From: Flavobacterium crassostreae
Lineage (GTDB): Bacteria > Bacteroidota > Bacteroidia > Flavobacteriales > Flavobacteriaceae
Direction: 5' to 3'
Assembly: GCF_001831475.1 (NCBI RefSeq)
Contig: NZ_CP017688.1
Coordinates: 2,728,001-2,792,000 of the forward strand
Length of the DNA stretch: 64,000 nucleotides
Below the pieces are notes generated by a model. That model saw only the letters and a program-made list of their open reading frames with translations. It did no database searches and was not told the DNA's origin. Within the stretch, counting starts at the first letter, position 1; every line of letters begins with the position of its first letter. A program made the translations under genes and the position numbers. This document shows positions 9,662 to 18,108 of the stretch, piece after piece.

Positions 9662-9797
9662 GGTGCTAACAGCAGTTTGGCAAAATGGCGGGTTCGGTGC
9701 TATATTGAAGATTTGGTTTTCAAATAAACATTAGTGCTAAAATGAAAGTAACTGCTTCTAAATCCGCCACTTCGCCAAGCGGCAAAACGTTAGCGGT
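9662..9797 (+). other. attC: attC site 11, end of cassette 11
   Basis: R'' GGTGCTAAC 9662-9670 matches GTTAGCACC opening the cassette. R' GTTAGCGGT 9789-9797. Arms are of the same type as site 1 (GTTTGGCAAAATGGCGG). Confidence 0.88.
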
Positions 9798-9830
9798 CAG
9801 GCAAAAAAAAACGGAACTAATCAACTGAAA

Positions 9831-10487
9831 ATGAAGAGAATATTTATATCAATAATGGCAATTACACTATTTGCAAACTGCAATAATTCGAACAATAATA
9901 CTGTTGATAAATCTGACCGATTTGAATTAGTTCCAGAAGCCGACAAAGATATAAGAGAAGAATATGAAAAACAGAAGGATTTAAAGCAGATTAATTGTTC
10001 CTTTTCTAATCCTGATACTTCAGTTATTGGAATTAAAATTCGTAATGTTGAAAGTACTATAAAAATTTTGGGAGAAAAGACGAAATTACAAGGTGACTCT
10101 TCTCATATTTTTATTTCTAGAGACAATAATCAAAAACTTAGTTTAACGGTACATCCTGGAGATTTACATAACCAAATAAGTATTTTTAAAATTTCTTATT
10201 TTAAAAACTCAAATCACAACTACAAAAAAATAAATTCAAAGGAATTTGAAACCGAAAAAGGAATTAAATTAGGAATAAACAAAAAAGAAATTATTGAAAA
10301 ACTTGGAAATTGTTATGTAGCAAAAGACAGCGTACAAACTTCGATTACACTTAATTACAGACTTGAAAGTCCAGCTGACAGCAAAACAAAATTACTAAAA
10401 AGTAATAATATGCCAATTTATTACGCAACATATATGCTGAAAAATGATAAACTAGAAAGAATTGAATTTGGATTTGAGTATCCATAG
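9831..10487 (+). CDS. Lipoprotein of unknown function (cassette 12)
   Basis: 218 residues. A lipobox (LFANC, Cys17) ends a short signal peptide and is followed by an Asn-rich linker. The mature part alternates beta-strand-like segments. A GIKLGINKKEIIEKLGNCY stretch near 150 resembles the SmpA/OmlA-type 'G.t.eeV...LG' turn found in small outer-membrane lipoproteins. Function unknown; likely on the outer membrane or facing the periplasm. Only gene of its cassette. Confidence 0.7.
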   Translation: MKRIFISIMAITLFANCNNSNNNTVDKSDRFELVPEADKDIREEYEKQKDLKQINCSFSNPDTSVIGIKIRNVESTIKILGEKTKLQGDSSHIFISRDNNQKLSLTVHPGDLHNQISIFKISYFKNSNHNYKKINSKEFETEKGIKLGINKKEIIEKLGNCYVAKDSVQTSITLNYRLESPADSKTKLLKSNNMPIYYATYMLKNDKLERIEFGFEYP

Positions 10488-10501
10488 AACGTAAAAGCCC
10501 G

Positions 10502-10632
10502 ACCGCTAACACACGTCTTGCGCCATTTGCGAATTTAGTGGAATTATCGTTTTTTTATCGTATTTTCGTTCAGCCGAAAATACTCGTCTTCGTAAGTCGC
10601 AAACGGCGCAAGGCGCGAGAACGTTACAGGGC
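10502..10632 (+). other. attC: attC site 12, end of cassette 12
   Basis: R'' ACCGCTAAC 10502-10510 complements GTTAGCGGT at the cassette start. Junction R' GTTACAGGGC 10623-10632. Arms CGTCTTGCGCCATTTGCG and CGCAAACGGCGCAAGGCG pair almost perfectly. Confidence 0.9.
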
Positions 10633-10648
10633 ATAGCTACGCAGATTC

Positions 10649-11848
10649 GGAGAATTCAATAACCTAGCGCAACAAATGATAAATTTTATCTTTGTTGAAT
10701 TATGGAAAAAAAGTACAAGCGATTATCCTTAGAAGAACGTATTATAATTGAGACATTACTTAAGGAAAACAGGACCGAAAACTACATTGGAAAGCAATTA
10801 AATCGAAATCGATCTACCATAACCCGAGAAGTAAATCTTTGGGTAAGAAACCCAACCGATATTTACAAGGCTGATTTAGCACATTGGTATGCTTTAGAAA
10901 CCAATAAAAACAAAAGAACTCAAGACAAAATAAATTCATATCCTAAACTTAAGATATTCGTTTACAGAAGCTTATTAAAAGGAACGAGCCCTGAATTAAT
11001 GGCTGGACAAATCAAGTTATTATATCCAAATGACCCTATCATGTCTATTTCTTATGAATCTATATATAAACATATTTATAGGTCTAGGCAGTCTACTTTA
11101 GGCAAAAAACTAATCAAACTCCTCCCCTATCATCATCACAAAAGACGAGACAAAAGAAAATTTGGTAAAAAAAGAACACGGATCAAAGACCAAGTCAGTA
11201 TTGACCTAAGACCTATTGAAATTGAAAAACGTCTGGAAGCAGGGCACTTAGAAGGTGATTTGATGATTGGTGTCGGACACAAAAGTGCCATTGGAACCAT
11301 CGTAGATAGAAAAACTAGATATGTTATTATTGTACCAATCAGCAACAGAAAATCAAAAACAGTAACTCATGAATTTGCAAAGCTGTTAAATAAACATCCT
11401 CAATACCTCAGAAAAACAATGACTTACGATAACGGAATGGAAATGGCTAATCATAAATGGCTCTCTGAAAAGACTGGAATGGATATTTATTTTGCACATC
11501 CTTACTCCTCATGGGAAAGAGGCACAAATGAAAATACTAATGGACTAATTAGAAGGTTTTTACCCAAAGGAACCGACTTTAACACAATAACTACTGAAGA
11601 GCTGAAACGAATAGAAAACAACCTAAATAACAGACCTAGAAAGGTTTTAGGTTTCAAAACACCTAATGAAATGAGGAACCAAGAAATTAATAAAATCAGT
11701 AACACACAGGCTTAATTTTGGAAATAACTTTTGGCTCCTTAAAAAGCCAAAAAAGTTATTCTAAAATTAAGCACATTATCTAAGAAAAATACTAAATTTG
11801 ATTTATTAAAAATAACTAACGATGTTGCGCTAGACCCTTGAATCCGCC
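10649..11848 (+). mobile_element. IS30-family element, copy 1 (1200 bp, complete)
   Basis: Bounded by 26-bp imperfect inverted repeats (GGAGAATTCAATAACC... and, reverse-complemented, GGCGGATTCAAGGGTC...; 20 of 26 match, with CTAGCGCAACA shared). A 3-bp direct repeat TTC flanks it (10646-10648, 11849-11851). A TATCTTTG box at 10687 may drive the transposase, and a long stem-loop (11711-11770) follows the gene. It sits 17 bp inside cassette 13, between the cassette's left end and its PnuC-like gene. Confidence 0.88.
10702..11715 (+). CDS. IS30-family transposase, copy 1
   Basis: 337 residues. An N-terminal HTH (LSLEERIIIETLLKENRTEN... NRNRSTITREV, residues 7-45) precedes an rve-type DDE core. 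Catalytic residues visible: D in LEGDLMIG, D in TYDNG, and E277 in GTNENTNG, with 33 residues between the second D and E277, as in IS30. All three acidic residues are intact. The ATG gives MEKKYKRLS, typical of the family. Confidence 0.93.
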   Translation: MEKKYKRLSLEERIIIETLLKENRTENYIGKQLNRNRSTITREVNLWVRNPTDIYKADLAHWYALETNKNKRTQDKINSYPKLKIFVYRSLLKGTSPELMAGQIKLLYPNDPIMSISYESIYKHIYRSRQSTLGKKLIKLLPYHHHKRRDKRKFGKKRTRIKDQVSIDLRPIEIEKRLEAGHLEGDLMIGVGHKSAIGTIVDRKTRYVIIVPISNRKSKTVTHEFAKLLNKHPQYLRKTMTYDNGMEMANHKWLSEKTGMDIYFAHPYSSWERGTNENTNGLIRRFLPKGTDFNTITTEELKRIENNLNNRPRKVLGFKTPNEMRNQEINKISNTQA

Positions 11849-11904
11849 TTCAGGAGAATTCAAGAATCTAACACAATTTTTAACTTACATTATTTTATAA
11901 TTTT

Positions 11905-12156
11905 ATGGCAAACATATTTGAATATTATTTAGTTGACTGGCTCGGAATATCACTTAGTCTTTTATCAGTTTATATGTTAGGTAATAAAAATAAATGGGGG
12001 TTTATAATTTTTGCTATCTCAAATGTGGTATGGATGTTTCTAGGATTTGTTTTAATGAACAGTTTGGGAACAGCAATTGGAAATGCCGTATTTCTAGTAA
12101 TAAATATTCGTGGATACATAAACTGGAAAAATGTACCCGAAGAAAAAAGTTGTTGA
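11905..12156 (+). CDS. Short PnuC-like membrane protein (cassette 13)
   Basis: 83 residues with three hydrophobic helices (about 12-30, 32-52, 54-71). The pattern LGISLSLLSVYMLGNKNKWG and the final NIRGYINWKN resemble the repeat unit of PnuC nicotinamide (mononucleotide) transporters, which are normally about 190-240 residues. At this size it would be a half-transporter that must oligomerise, or a different small membrane protein of that fold. It is the native cargo of cassette 13, separated from its attC by an IS30 copy. Confidence 0.6.
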   Translation: MANIFEYYLVDWLGISLSLLSVYMLGNKNKWGFIIFAISNVVWMFLGFVLMNSLGTAIGNAVFLVINIRGYINWKNVPEEKSC

Positions 12157-12468
12157 TTATTAGACATAGATGATGAATTCGGATTTTAGTAGAAAATATT
12201 CTTTAATGAATTTTATCTAAAAGCTTCTCTACTATTTTGAAAGGTAGAAATCTCAAAATAAACATTGAGTTGAATTTACATTGCCGAAAAAAAGAAACTT
12301 TAACGGCACTATAGATGAAAAAAAGTTTTGTCAAAAATTAAACTTAACTTTGATAAAAGTCAAAAAAGAAGCTGTTTTAAAAGTAGATAACAATCAAATA
12401 AATCTTTGTCTAAATTAAAATATTGAGCGAAATTAACAGAAACTGACAAGTTTGACACATATTGCTAC
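12157..12468. other. Non-coding tail of cassette 13
   Basis: 312 bp of AT-rich sequence between the PnuC-like gene and attC13. I see no ORF, and no clear terminator or repeat. Unlike most gene cassettes here, where the stop codon lies close to R'', this one has a long 3' tail. Confidence 0.5.
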
Positions 12469-12606
12469 GCCCTGTAACACACGCTACAAGCAATTTGGGT
12501 ATTAGGCTTAATTTGAAGTTGGTTTTGTATTTGGAAGATTTGGCAAATCCGAAGAATAGGCTTAATTTAGTCCCAAACTGCTTGTAGCGCGGGGACGTTA
12601 CAGGGC
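12469..12606 (+). other. attC: attC site 13, end of cassette 13
   Basis: R'' GCCCTGTAAC 12469-12478 complements GTTACAGGGC at 10623, showing that cassette 13 is intact apart from the IS. R' GTTACAGGGC 12597-12606. Arms ACGCTACAAGCAATTTGGG and CCCAAACTGCTTGTAGCG are perfect complements apart from one bulge. Confidence 0.9.
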
Positions 12607-13207
12607 ATAGCTCCGAAAATTCGTTTTTAAAATAGAAAATTAACGTTTTTAAGCATATATATTTTAAAAGTAATGTAAGTCAAAACTCTCCCCTCCTTTT
12701 CTCTTAGAAACGGCTTTTTATTGCCGAAAAATGGGGCGAATTAGTATAATTTTTCACCAAATAATATTTAAGGAAAATAAAGTATAAAAGGAATAAATGT
12801 TGTAATTAAAAACAGAAAAACTCAATCAAAATAAGTTGCATAAAAGAGTGTGACCAGAAATTTAAGCCCAAAAGCGAAAAAGGTTAGACGGAATTGAAAC
12901 GGATTTTTTTTGCGACTTCAAAAGTGTGTAATGATATTTTCAGAGTGTTTATTTTACGAAAGAAAATTTTTAATTTTATAAGAAAAACCACTCAATAATT
13001 TGTTTTTTAAATGGAAAATGTTTCTGTTTTAAAGAGAATTCCCGCCAAAAAAAGTAAGATTGAAGTGTTTTATGGCTATTGCTACGCCCTGTAACACACG
13101 TCTCAAGCAATTTGCAGATTCTGTGGAATTACCGTTTTTAATTGTATATTCGTTATAAAGAAAATAATCGCATCCAAAAGCTGCAAACTGCATGAGGCGC
13201 GAGGACG
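12598..13207 (+). repeat. Cassette 14, ORF-less family B (TTACAGGGC subtype)
   Basis: A 610-bp family B body with a changed end pair: start TTACAGGGC and end GCCCTGTAAC, in place of TTATGTGGC/GCCACATAAC. Both ends changed together, so the cassette keeps a matching R''/R' pair. Confidence 0.82.
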
Positions 13208-13215
13208 TTGTGCGT
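13086..13215 (+). other. attC: attC site 14
   Basis: R'' GCCCTGTAAC 13086-13095, R' GTTGTGCGT 13207-13215. CTCAAGCAATTTGCAG-type arms. Confidence 0.87.
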
Positions 13216-13258
13216 CAGTTTAGAACGACAGAAATCCGAAAGAAAATTGATTACCAAA

Positions 13259-13819
13259 ATGAAATTTAAGATAAAATATATTTTACCGCTTTTTGTGGCT
13301 CTACTTTTTTTAAGTTTCAAAAACTTATCAAATCCAGTTTTCATAATTGGTCATTTAAAGCCAAAAAATGCAGAACTGAAAAATGATATAATTGGTCTGA
13401 AAATTTTTGTGAAAGCAGATGGAAAAATATTAGCAGAAAGTTATACTGACCAAAATGGAGATTTCAATTTGACATTTACACCCGAAAACGAAAAATCATT
13501 TGACTTTTTTTGTAGCGGTATTGGAATTGGAACAATTTTGCTAAAATCTGTAACTAATTTTGAAAGTGAAAATATAGAAATGAGTTTGGATTATACTGCA
13601 AAATATAAGAAAACTATTTTAGGTAAAGTTATTTGTCTAAAATGCAAAAAAGCCGACAAAGTATACGAAATACTATATTCAGATCCACCAATTGTAACCC
13701 GAAAAATCAATAAATTTGGAGACACAATTTACAGCAAAATTTATAAAAACAAATATAGAGAAGGTTGCATAGTTGAACCTGCAAAATATTATTGCGAAAG
13801 AGATGATGTTAAATTTTAA
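13259..13819 (+). CDS. Secreted protein with carboxypeptidase-regulatory-like domain (cassette 15)
   Basis: 186 residues from ATG 13259; the upstream in-frame TTG at 13208 is in the R' box. Signal peptide (KYILPLFVALLFLSF). Residues 25-95 read like a CarboxypepD-reg-like beta-sandwich (GLKIFVKADGKILAESYTDQNGDFNLTF). The C-terminal half holds a Cys pair (CLKC) and later Cys residues (GCIVEPAKYYCE) that could form disulfides. Exported; role unknown. Confidence 0.68.
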   Translation: MKFKIKYILPLFVALLFLSFKNLSNPVFIIGHLKPKNAELKNDIIGLKIFVKADGKILAESYTDQNGDFNLTFTPENEKSFDFFCSGIGIGTILLKSVTNFESENIEMSLDYTAKYKKTILGKVICLKCKKADKVYEILYSDPPIVTRKINKFGDTIYSKIYKNKYREGCIVEPAKYYCERDDVKF

Positions 13820-13834
13820 TAAATAAAAAACCGA

Positions 13835-13963
13835 ACGCACAACAGCTGTTTTGAGCTAGCTGGAGTTTAGTGGAATTACCGTTTCGCATCAATTTTCTGC
13901 AAAGCCGAAAATTGAGCGGTTACGAACTTCCAGCCATCTCAAAGCAGCGGGACGTTATGTGGC
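13835..13963 (+). other. attC: attC site 15, end of cassette 15
   Basis: R'' ACGCACAAC 13835-13843 complements GTTGTGCGT. Junction R' GTTATGTGGC 13954-13963. Arms GAGCTAGCTGGAGTTTAG and TTCCAGCCATCTC. Confidence 0.87.
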
Positions 13964-14563
13964 ATAGCTCCGAAAATTCGTTTTTAAAATAGAAAATTAA
14001 CGTTTTTAAGCATATATTTTTTAAAAGTAATGTAAGTTAAAACCTCCCTCCTATTCTCTTAGAAACGGCTTTTTATTGCCGAAAATCGGGCGAATTAGTA
14101 TAATTTTTCACCAAATAATATTTAAGGAAAATAAAGTATAAAAGGAATAAATGTTGCGATTTAAAACCGAAAAAATCAATCAAAATAAGTTGCATAAAAG
14201 AGAGTGAACAGAAATTTAAGCCCAAAAGCGAAAAAGGTTTGATGGAATTGAAACGGATTTTTTTTGCGACGTCAAAAGTGTGTAATGATATTTTCAGAGT
14301 GTTTATTTTACAAAAGACAATCTTTAATTTTATAAGAAAAACTACTCAATAATGTGTTTTTTAAATGGAAAATGTTTGTGTTTTTAAAGAGAATTCCCGC
14401 CAAAAAAAGCAAGATAAGAAGTACTTTGTGGCTATTGCTACGCCACATAACACACGTCTCAAGCAATTTGCAGATTCTGTGGAATTACCGTTTTTAATTG
14501 TATATTCGTTACGCAGAAAATAATCGCATCCAAAAGCTGCAAACTGCATGAGGCGCGAAGACG
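13955..14563 (+). repeat. Cassette 16, ORF-less family B
   Basis: 609 bp, nearly identical to cassette 10 through the left 300 bp. Confidence 0.8.
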
Positions 14564-14571
14564 TTATGGGC
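14442..14571 (+). other. attC: attC site 16
   Basis: R'' GCCACATAAC 14442-14451, R' GTTATGGGC 14563-14571; joins a family B to a family A cassette. Confidence 0.87.
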
Positions 14572-15183
14572 TAGTTTTGCCCATTTTGCGCAGATAAAGC
14601 CGTTTTTATAAGAAAAAACTGTTTATAATTTTAAGGTTTAGAGTTCTAAATTCTTTAAAAAAGCTCAAAAAAAATGGATTCTTAAAATCTAAAAAAACAG
14701 GTTTTGTTGTTTAAAGAGTATTACTAAAAAACTGAAAATAATCCAAAACAAAATAATGACTTAAAACAGCGTGATTTGTGGTTTTCAGAGTGATTTTTTT
14801 AAACAAGAAAATCCCCAAGTTGAAGCGCAAACGGCATTTTATCAGCGTGACGTAAAAAATTAAATGAGTGTAATTTGTTCCTTACAAAGTGATTATCCAA
14901 ATAAGAAAAATCTCGGATTTAAATCTTAAAAAAAATCAATAAGGAAAATTAAAAAGCTGAAATAGAGTGATTTGTTTTTTAAAGAGTGAGTATCTAAATA
15001 AAAAAAATCTCGTATTTAAAGCCAAAAAATGTTTGCGTTTTTAGGTTTGGGGAGAAAAAACCAGCCCATAACAATCGTCTTAACTAATTTGCAGATTCTG
15101 TGGAATTACCGTTTTTAATTGTATATTCGTTATGAAGAAAAACATCCGTATCCAAAGCCTGCAAACTAGTTAAGGCGGGAACG
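14564..15183 (+). repeat. Cassette 17, ORF-less family A
   Basis: 620 bp, TTATGGGC start and GCCCATAAC end, with the three GTGATTTGT/GAGTGA modules at about 14770, 14870 and 14970. Confidence 0.8.
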
Positions 15184-15191
15184 TTGCCTGC
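15064..15191 (+). other. attC: attC site 17
   Basis: R'' GCCCATAAC 15064-15072, R' GTTGCCTGC 15183-15191. CTTAACTAATTTGCAG-type arms. Confidence 0.87.
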
Positions 15192-15280
15192 AAGCGTAGA
15201 GCGACACAACTCTAAAAGACAGCGGACAAATATAGACAACAAAAACCTACATTTGTCCAACTTTCAAATACAATTAAGAA

Positions 15281-15676
15281 TTAACAAGCACATTCAATTT
15301 TTTGACCACTTGGACTTGACTTTGTTCCTTCGGTAGCATAACCGTCAAATTTCCACCATTCAATACCGCCCATTAACTCTTTTACTTTGAAACCAAGTTT
15401 TGACATATTTAAAGCCCCTTTTGTAGAAGCATTACAGCCAATTCCATCGCAATAAGTTACGTACAAAATGTCTTTATCCAAATGTTTGGTACTTTCCTCA
15501 TTCATTTCACGATGCGGAATATTTATTGCCATTAGAATATGTTCAGCTTCAAAACCAAATGCTTTTCTTGCATCAAGTGGAACAACTTTTTCATTGTTAT
15601 TTAAGGCATCAAATAAATCAGACGGGTCCATTTCAAATGCTAACTTGTTTTCGTAATGTTTAATTTGTAAATCCAT
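15281..15676 (-). CDS. Rhodanese-like domain protein
   Basis: 131 residues from ATG at 15676 (minus); a longer in-frame extension to 15751 crosses the likely promoter and is rejected. Single rhodanese domain: VPLDARKAFGFEAEHILMAINIPHRE, then YVTYCDGIGCNASTKGA with candidate active-site Cys, then LMGGIEWWKFDGY. The family moves sulfur as a persulfide, or acts as a sulfur or redox sensor. It is the only clearly antisense gene of the array, divergent from a LysR-type regulator with about 146 bp between the start codons, so it is probably that regulator's target. A GGACAAAT/ATTTGTCC inverted repeat (15224-15258) lies past its stop and could act in termination. Confidence 0.85.
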   Translation of the reverse strand: MDLQIKHYENKLAFEMDPSDLFDALNNNEKVVPLDARKAFGFEAEHILMAINIPHREMNEESTKHLDKDILYVTYCDGIGCNASTKGALNMSKLGFKVKELMGGIEWWKFDGYATEGTKSSPSGQKIECAC

Positions 15677-15705
15677 TTTTCTAAATTTTAAGATTAATAA
15701 TGATG

Positions 15706-15713
15706 CAAAACTA
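15706..15713 (-). promoter_or_regulatory. Candidate -7 box for the rhodanese gene
   Basis: On the minus strand the bases read TAGTTTTG, a perfect match to the Bacteroidota -7 consensus TAnnTTTG, 29 bp from the start codon. The -33 position is a weak match (TTTT). It lies in the divergent gap where a LysR-type protein would bind. Confidence 0.4.
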
Positions 15714-15822
15714 AAACAACTTTGTAAGCCATAAAAACGAAAATAATTCATTATTTATAACGATTATTTTCATACAAATCTGACTGTTTAATTTCGTTTC
15801 TTTGTGAAAATTTAAAGTTAAA

Positions 15823-16722
15823 ATGGAAATTCGACATTTACGCCTTATCAAAGCAATTGTAGAAGAAGGTAGCATTACAAAAGCTATCGACAAACTTCAT
15901 TTGACACAATCCGCATTAAGTCATCAATTGAAAGAAGCCGAATATCAATTGGGAACAAAAATATTTTTGAGACAGAACAAAAAATTAATTTTAACCAAAG
16001 CTGGAGAAAAATTATATGCCACAGCCAACGAAATATTAGATAAACTTTCCGACACTGAAAAAGAAATTAAACAATTGATTTTTGGAGAAGTTGGCGAAAT
16101 AAGAATTAGCACTGAATGTTATTCAAGTTACCATTGGTTGCCTTCTGTTTTAAAGCAATTTCATCTTTTATACCCAAACATTGAGTTTAAAATTGTGATG
16201 GAAGCTACTCATTATCCTTTACAAAAATTACAAGAAAATATTTTAGATATTGCCATTATTAGCGACCCAATAAAAGACGAAAATATTAAGTATGTAGAAC
16301 TTTTTCAAGACGAGATGATGATGGTAGTTTCTGAAAATCACTCTTGGGCAAATAAAAAGTATGTCGTTGCTGAAGACTTTATAAATGAACATTTATTGAT
16401 ACATTCTTTGCCAATGGAAACCGTTACTATTCACCAGTTTTTATTAGCACCAGCAAAAGTTACCCCTAAAAAAATAACGCCATTACCACTTACAGAAGCA
16501 TCAATTGAAATGGTAAAAGCCGATATGGGAATTATGGCAATGGCAAAATGGGCATTACAACCCTATTTAAAAAACAACTCAATAAAAGCAATAAAAATTG
16601 GCAAAAATGGATTAAAAAGAAAGCATTACATTGCCTATATGAACAATAAAACCTATCCCGATTATTTTCAGCATTTTATTGAATTTTTACAAACCGAAAT
16701 CAACCAACAATGGACTATATAA
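15823..16722 (+). CDS. LysR-type transcriptional regulator
   Basis: 299 residues, standard for the family. Winged HTH at 1-65 (MEIRHLRLIKAIVEEGSITKA... LTQSALSHQLKEAE), then a periplasmic-binding-like effector domain (GEIRISTECYSSYHWLPSVL from about 88). Sequence features in the effector domain are closest to MetR-type members (sulfur amino-acid regulation), which would fit a rhodanese target, but this is only a resemblance. It overlaps the downstream acetyltransferase gene by 13 bp. Confidence 0.88.
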   Translation: MEIRHLRLIKAIVEEGSITKAIDKLHLTQSALSHQLKEAEYQLGTKIFLRQNKKLILTKAGEKLYATANEILDKLSDTEKEIKQLIFGEVGEIRISTECYSSYHWLPSVLKQFHLLYPNIEFKIVMEATHYPLQKLQENILDIAIISDPIKDENIKYVELFQDEMMMVVSENHSWANKKYVVAEDFINEHLLIHSLPMETVTIHQFLLAPAKVTPKKITPLPLTEASIEMVKADMGIMAMAKWALQPYLKNNSIKAIKIGKNGLKRKHYIAYMNNKTYPDYFQHFIEFLQTEINQQWTI

Positions 16723-17159
16723 TCAGAAAGTTAGAGGAAAAAGATTTAGCAACTTTGGTAGAATTATGCCAAAACCACGCTGACTATGAACAAGCAACAT
16801 ATAAATCTATTGGTAAAGAAAAACAACTCAAAAATGCAATTTTTTCACAAAATCCGAAGTTGTATTGCTATGTAATTGATAGTGGAACTGAATTAGCAGG
16901 TTATTTTTCATTCACTTTTGACTTTTCGACTTGGGACGCACAGACATTTTTATATTTGGACTGCCTATATTTAGAACCAAATTTTAGAGGAATAAAAATT
17001 GGCGAACAAGTTTTTGAAAAATTAAAACAAATCGGACAGGAAAATAATTGTGTAAATATTCAATGGCAGACACCAAATTTTAACGAAAGAGCTATCAAAT
17101 TTTACAACAAAATTGGTGCAGTAGGAAAAGACAAACGTAGATTTTTCATAGATTTGTAA
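16710..17159 (+). CDS. GNAT-family N-acetyltransferase
   Basis: 149 residues. It shows the GNAT plan: the N-terminal IIRKLEEKDLATLVELCQ, a central beta-strand region ending LYLDCLYLEPNFRG, the acetyl-CoA-binding turn RGIKIGEQVFEKL (R/Q-x-x-G-x-G/A type), and the C-terminal NFNERAIKFYNKIGA. Its start lies inside the LysR gene, so it is translated from the same mRNA. Substrate unknown. Confidence 0.87.
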   Translation: MDYIIRKLEEKDLATLVELCQNHADYEQATYKSIGKEKQLKNAIFSQNPKLYCYVIDSGTELAGYFSFTFDFSTWDAQTFLYLDCLYLEPNFRGIKIGEQVFEKLKQIGQENNCVNIQWQTPNFNERAIKFYNKIGAVGKDKRRFFIDL

Positions 17160-17177
17160 CGTGTAGAAAAAACGCCA

Positions 17178-17313
17178 GCAGGCAACACACGCTACAAGCA
17201 ATTTGGGCATTTGGCTTAATTGAAAAATTGGTTTGTATTTGGAAGATTTGGCAAATCCGAAAGATAACGCTGATTTAATCCCAAACTGCTTGTAGCGCGA
17301 GAACGTTGGTAGC
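17178..17313 (+). other. attC: attC site 18, end of the 2.1-kb cassette 18
   Basis: R'' GCAGGCAAC 17178-17186 is the perfect complement of GTTGCCTGC at 15183, so rhodanese, LysR and GNAT travel as one cassette. R' GTTGGTAGC 17305-17313. Arms CGCTACAAGCAATTTGGG and CCCAAACTGCTTGTAGCG. Confidence 0.9.
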
Positions 17314-17360
17314 AAGCAAAAAAAAAACAGAGAAAAGAATGTCTTGTTTGAGATAATTCG

Positions 17361-17368
17361 TAATTTTG
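17361..17368 (+). promoter_or_regulatory. Candidate -7 box for the toxin-antitoxin pair
   Basis: TAATTTTG matches TAnnTTTG and lies 16 bp before the antitoxin ATG, with TTG triplets upstream at 17344 and 17348. A promoter inside the cassette would fit the need of toxin-antitoxin cassettes for autonomous expression. Spacing to a -33 box is not ideal. Confidence 0.35.
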
Positions 17369-17384
17369 ATAAAAATATTTTGTT

Positions 17385-17624
17385 ATGGATATTCAAAGTA
17401 GAAAAATAGAATTTATGCAAGCTTTCCTTAAACTCCAAAGTGAAGAAGTAATTTCTCAATTAGAACATATTTTAAGAAAGAAATCTACTATTGATTTAGA
17501 ACTAGATTCAGAATTTAAACCTATGTCAATAGAAGAATTTAACGACCGAATTGATAAGTCCGAGAATGATTTTAAAAACGGTAGATATAAAAGTACTTCT
17601 GAACTTTTTAAGAAGTATAATTAA
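17385..17624 (+). CDS. Antitoxin partner of a RelE/ParE toxin (cassette 19)
   Basis: 79 residues. Helical N-terminus (FMQAFLKLQSEEVISQLEHILRKK), then a linker and a C-terminal DDRIDKSENDF-type helix ending STSELFKKYN, like the short antitoxins that precede ParE-type toxins in Bacteroidota (M-x-I-E-E-F pattern). It overlaps the toxin gene by one base (TAATG). Confidence 0.75.
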   Translation: MDIQSRKIEFMQAFLKLQSEEVISQLEHILRKKSTIDLELDSEFKPMSIEEFNDRIDKSENDFKNGRYKSTSELFKKYN

Positions 17625-17941
17625 TGAGTTACTCAATAATTTGGTCAAACTTTGCTGAGAGGGAACTTGATAAAATTTTTCAATATTATATTGAAAAAGC
17701 AAATTTAAAAGTTGCTAAAAGCATACTTCAGAAAATTTTAGTCGAACCAGAAAGACTTATACAAAATTCAGAATTATTTCAAATCGAAGATTTGTTAATT
17801 GATAGAGTCTATAATTATAGATATATAGTTTGCGATAATTATAAAATAATATATTCAGTCGATATAGAATTAAAACTTATAAAAATTGCAGACGTATTTG
17901 ATACTCGTCAAAATCCAATTAAAATTAAACGAATTAAATAG
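17624..17941 (+). CDS. RelE/ParE-family toxin
   Basis: 105 residues. The fold signature is visible: IIWSNFAERELDKIFQYYIEKA at the N-terminus, EDLLIDRVYNYRYIVCDNYKIIYSV in the central sheet, and IADVFDTRQNP at the end, as in RelE/ParE toxins that act on ribosome-bound mRNA or on gyrase. The sequence does not say which. Coupled to the antitoxin; both lie in cassette 19, whose loss would be selected against. Confidence 0.85.
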   Translation: MSYSIIWSNFAERELDKIFQYYIEKANLKVAKSILQKILVEPERLIQNSELFQIEDLLIDRVYNYRYIVCDNYKIIYSVDIELKLIKIADVFDTRQNPIKIKRIK

Positions 17942-17948
17942 ATTGCCA

Positions 17949-18074
17949 GCTACCAACAGCCATTTTGATATAGCTGGAATTTAGTGGAATTATCGTTTCG
18001 CATCAAGTTTTCGTTAGGCAGAAAATTTAGCGGTTACGAATTTCCAGCCATCTCAAACTGGCGAAACGTTGTGC
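17949..18074 (+). other. attC: attC site 19, end of cassette 19
   Basis: R'' GCTACCAAC 17949-17957 complements GTTGGTAGC. R' GTTGTGC 18068-18074. Arms GATATAGCTGGAATTTAG and TTCCAGCCATCTC. Confidence 0.87.
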
Positions 18075-18108
18075 AACATATAACCAAAAAACTGAAATTA
18101 AACTACAA

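Noticed and set aside
10649..10680. GGAGAATTCAANAACCTA repeated at 10649, 11853, 22246 and 24704 as a separate repeat family
   Set aside because: Two are IS30 left ends; the one at 11853 could be a preferred target or a remnant end, and the one at 22246 precedes an ordinary start codon. Too few and too short to support a family.
5796..14549. Repeated minus-strand ORFs sharing 'YTIKNGNSTESANCLRRVLCG'
   Set aside because: They recur only because they read through near-identical attC sites and family B cassette ends in reverse; no start context or codon bias, and frames differ at the flanks.
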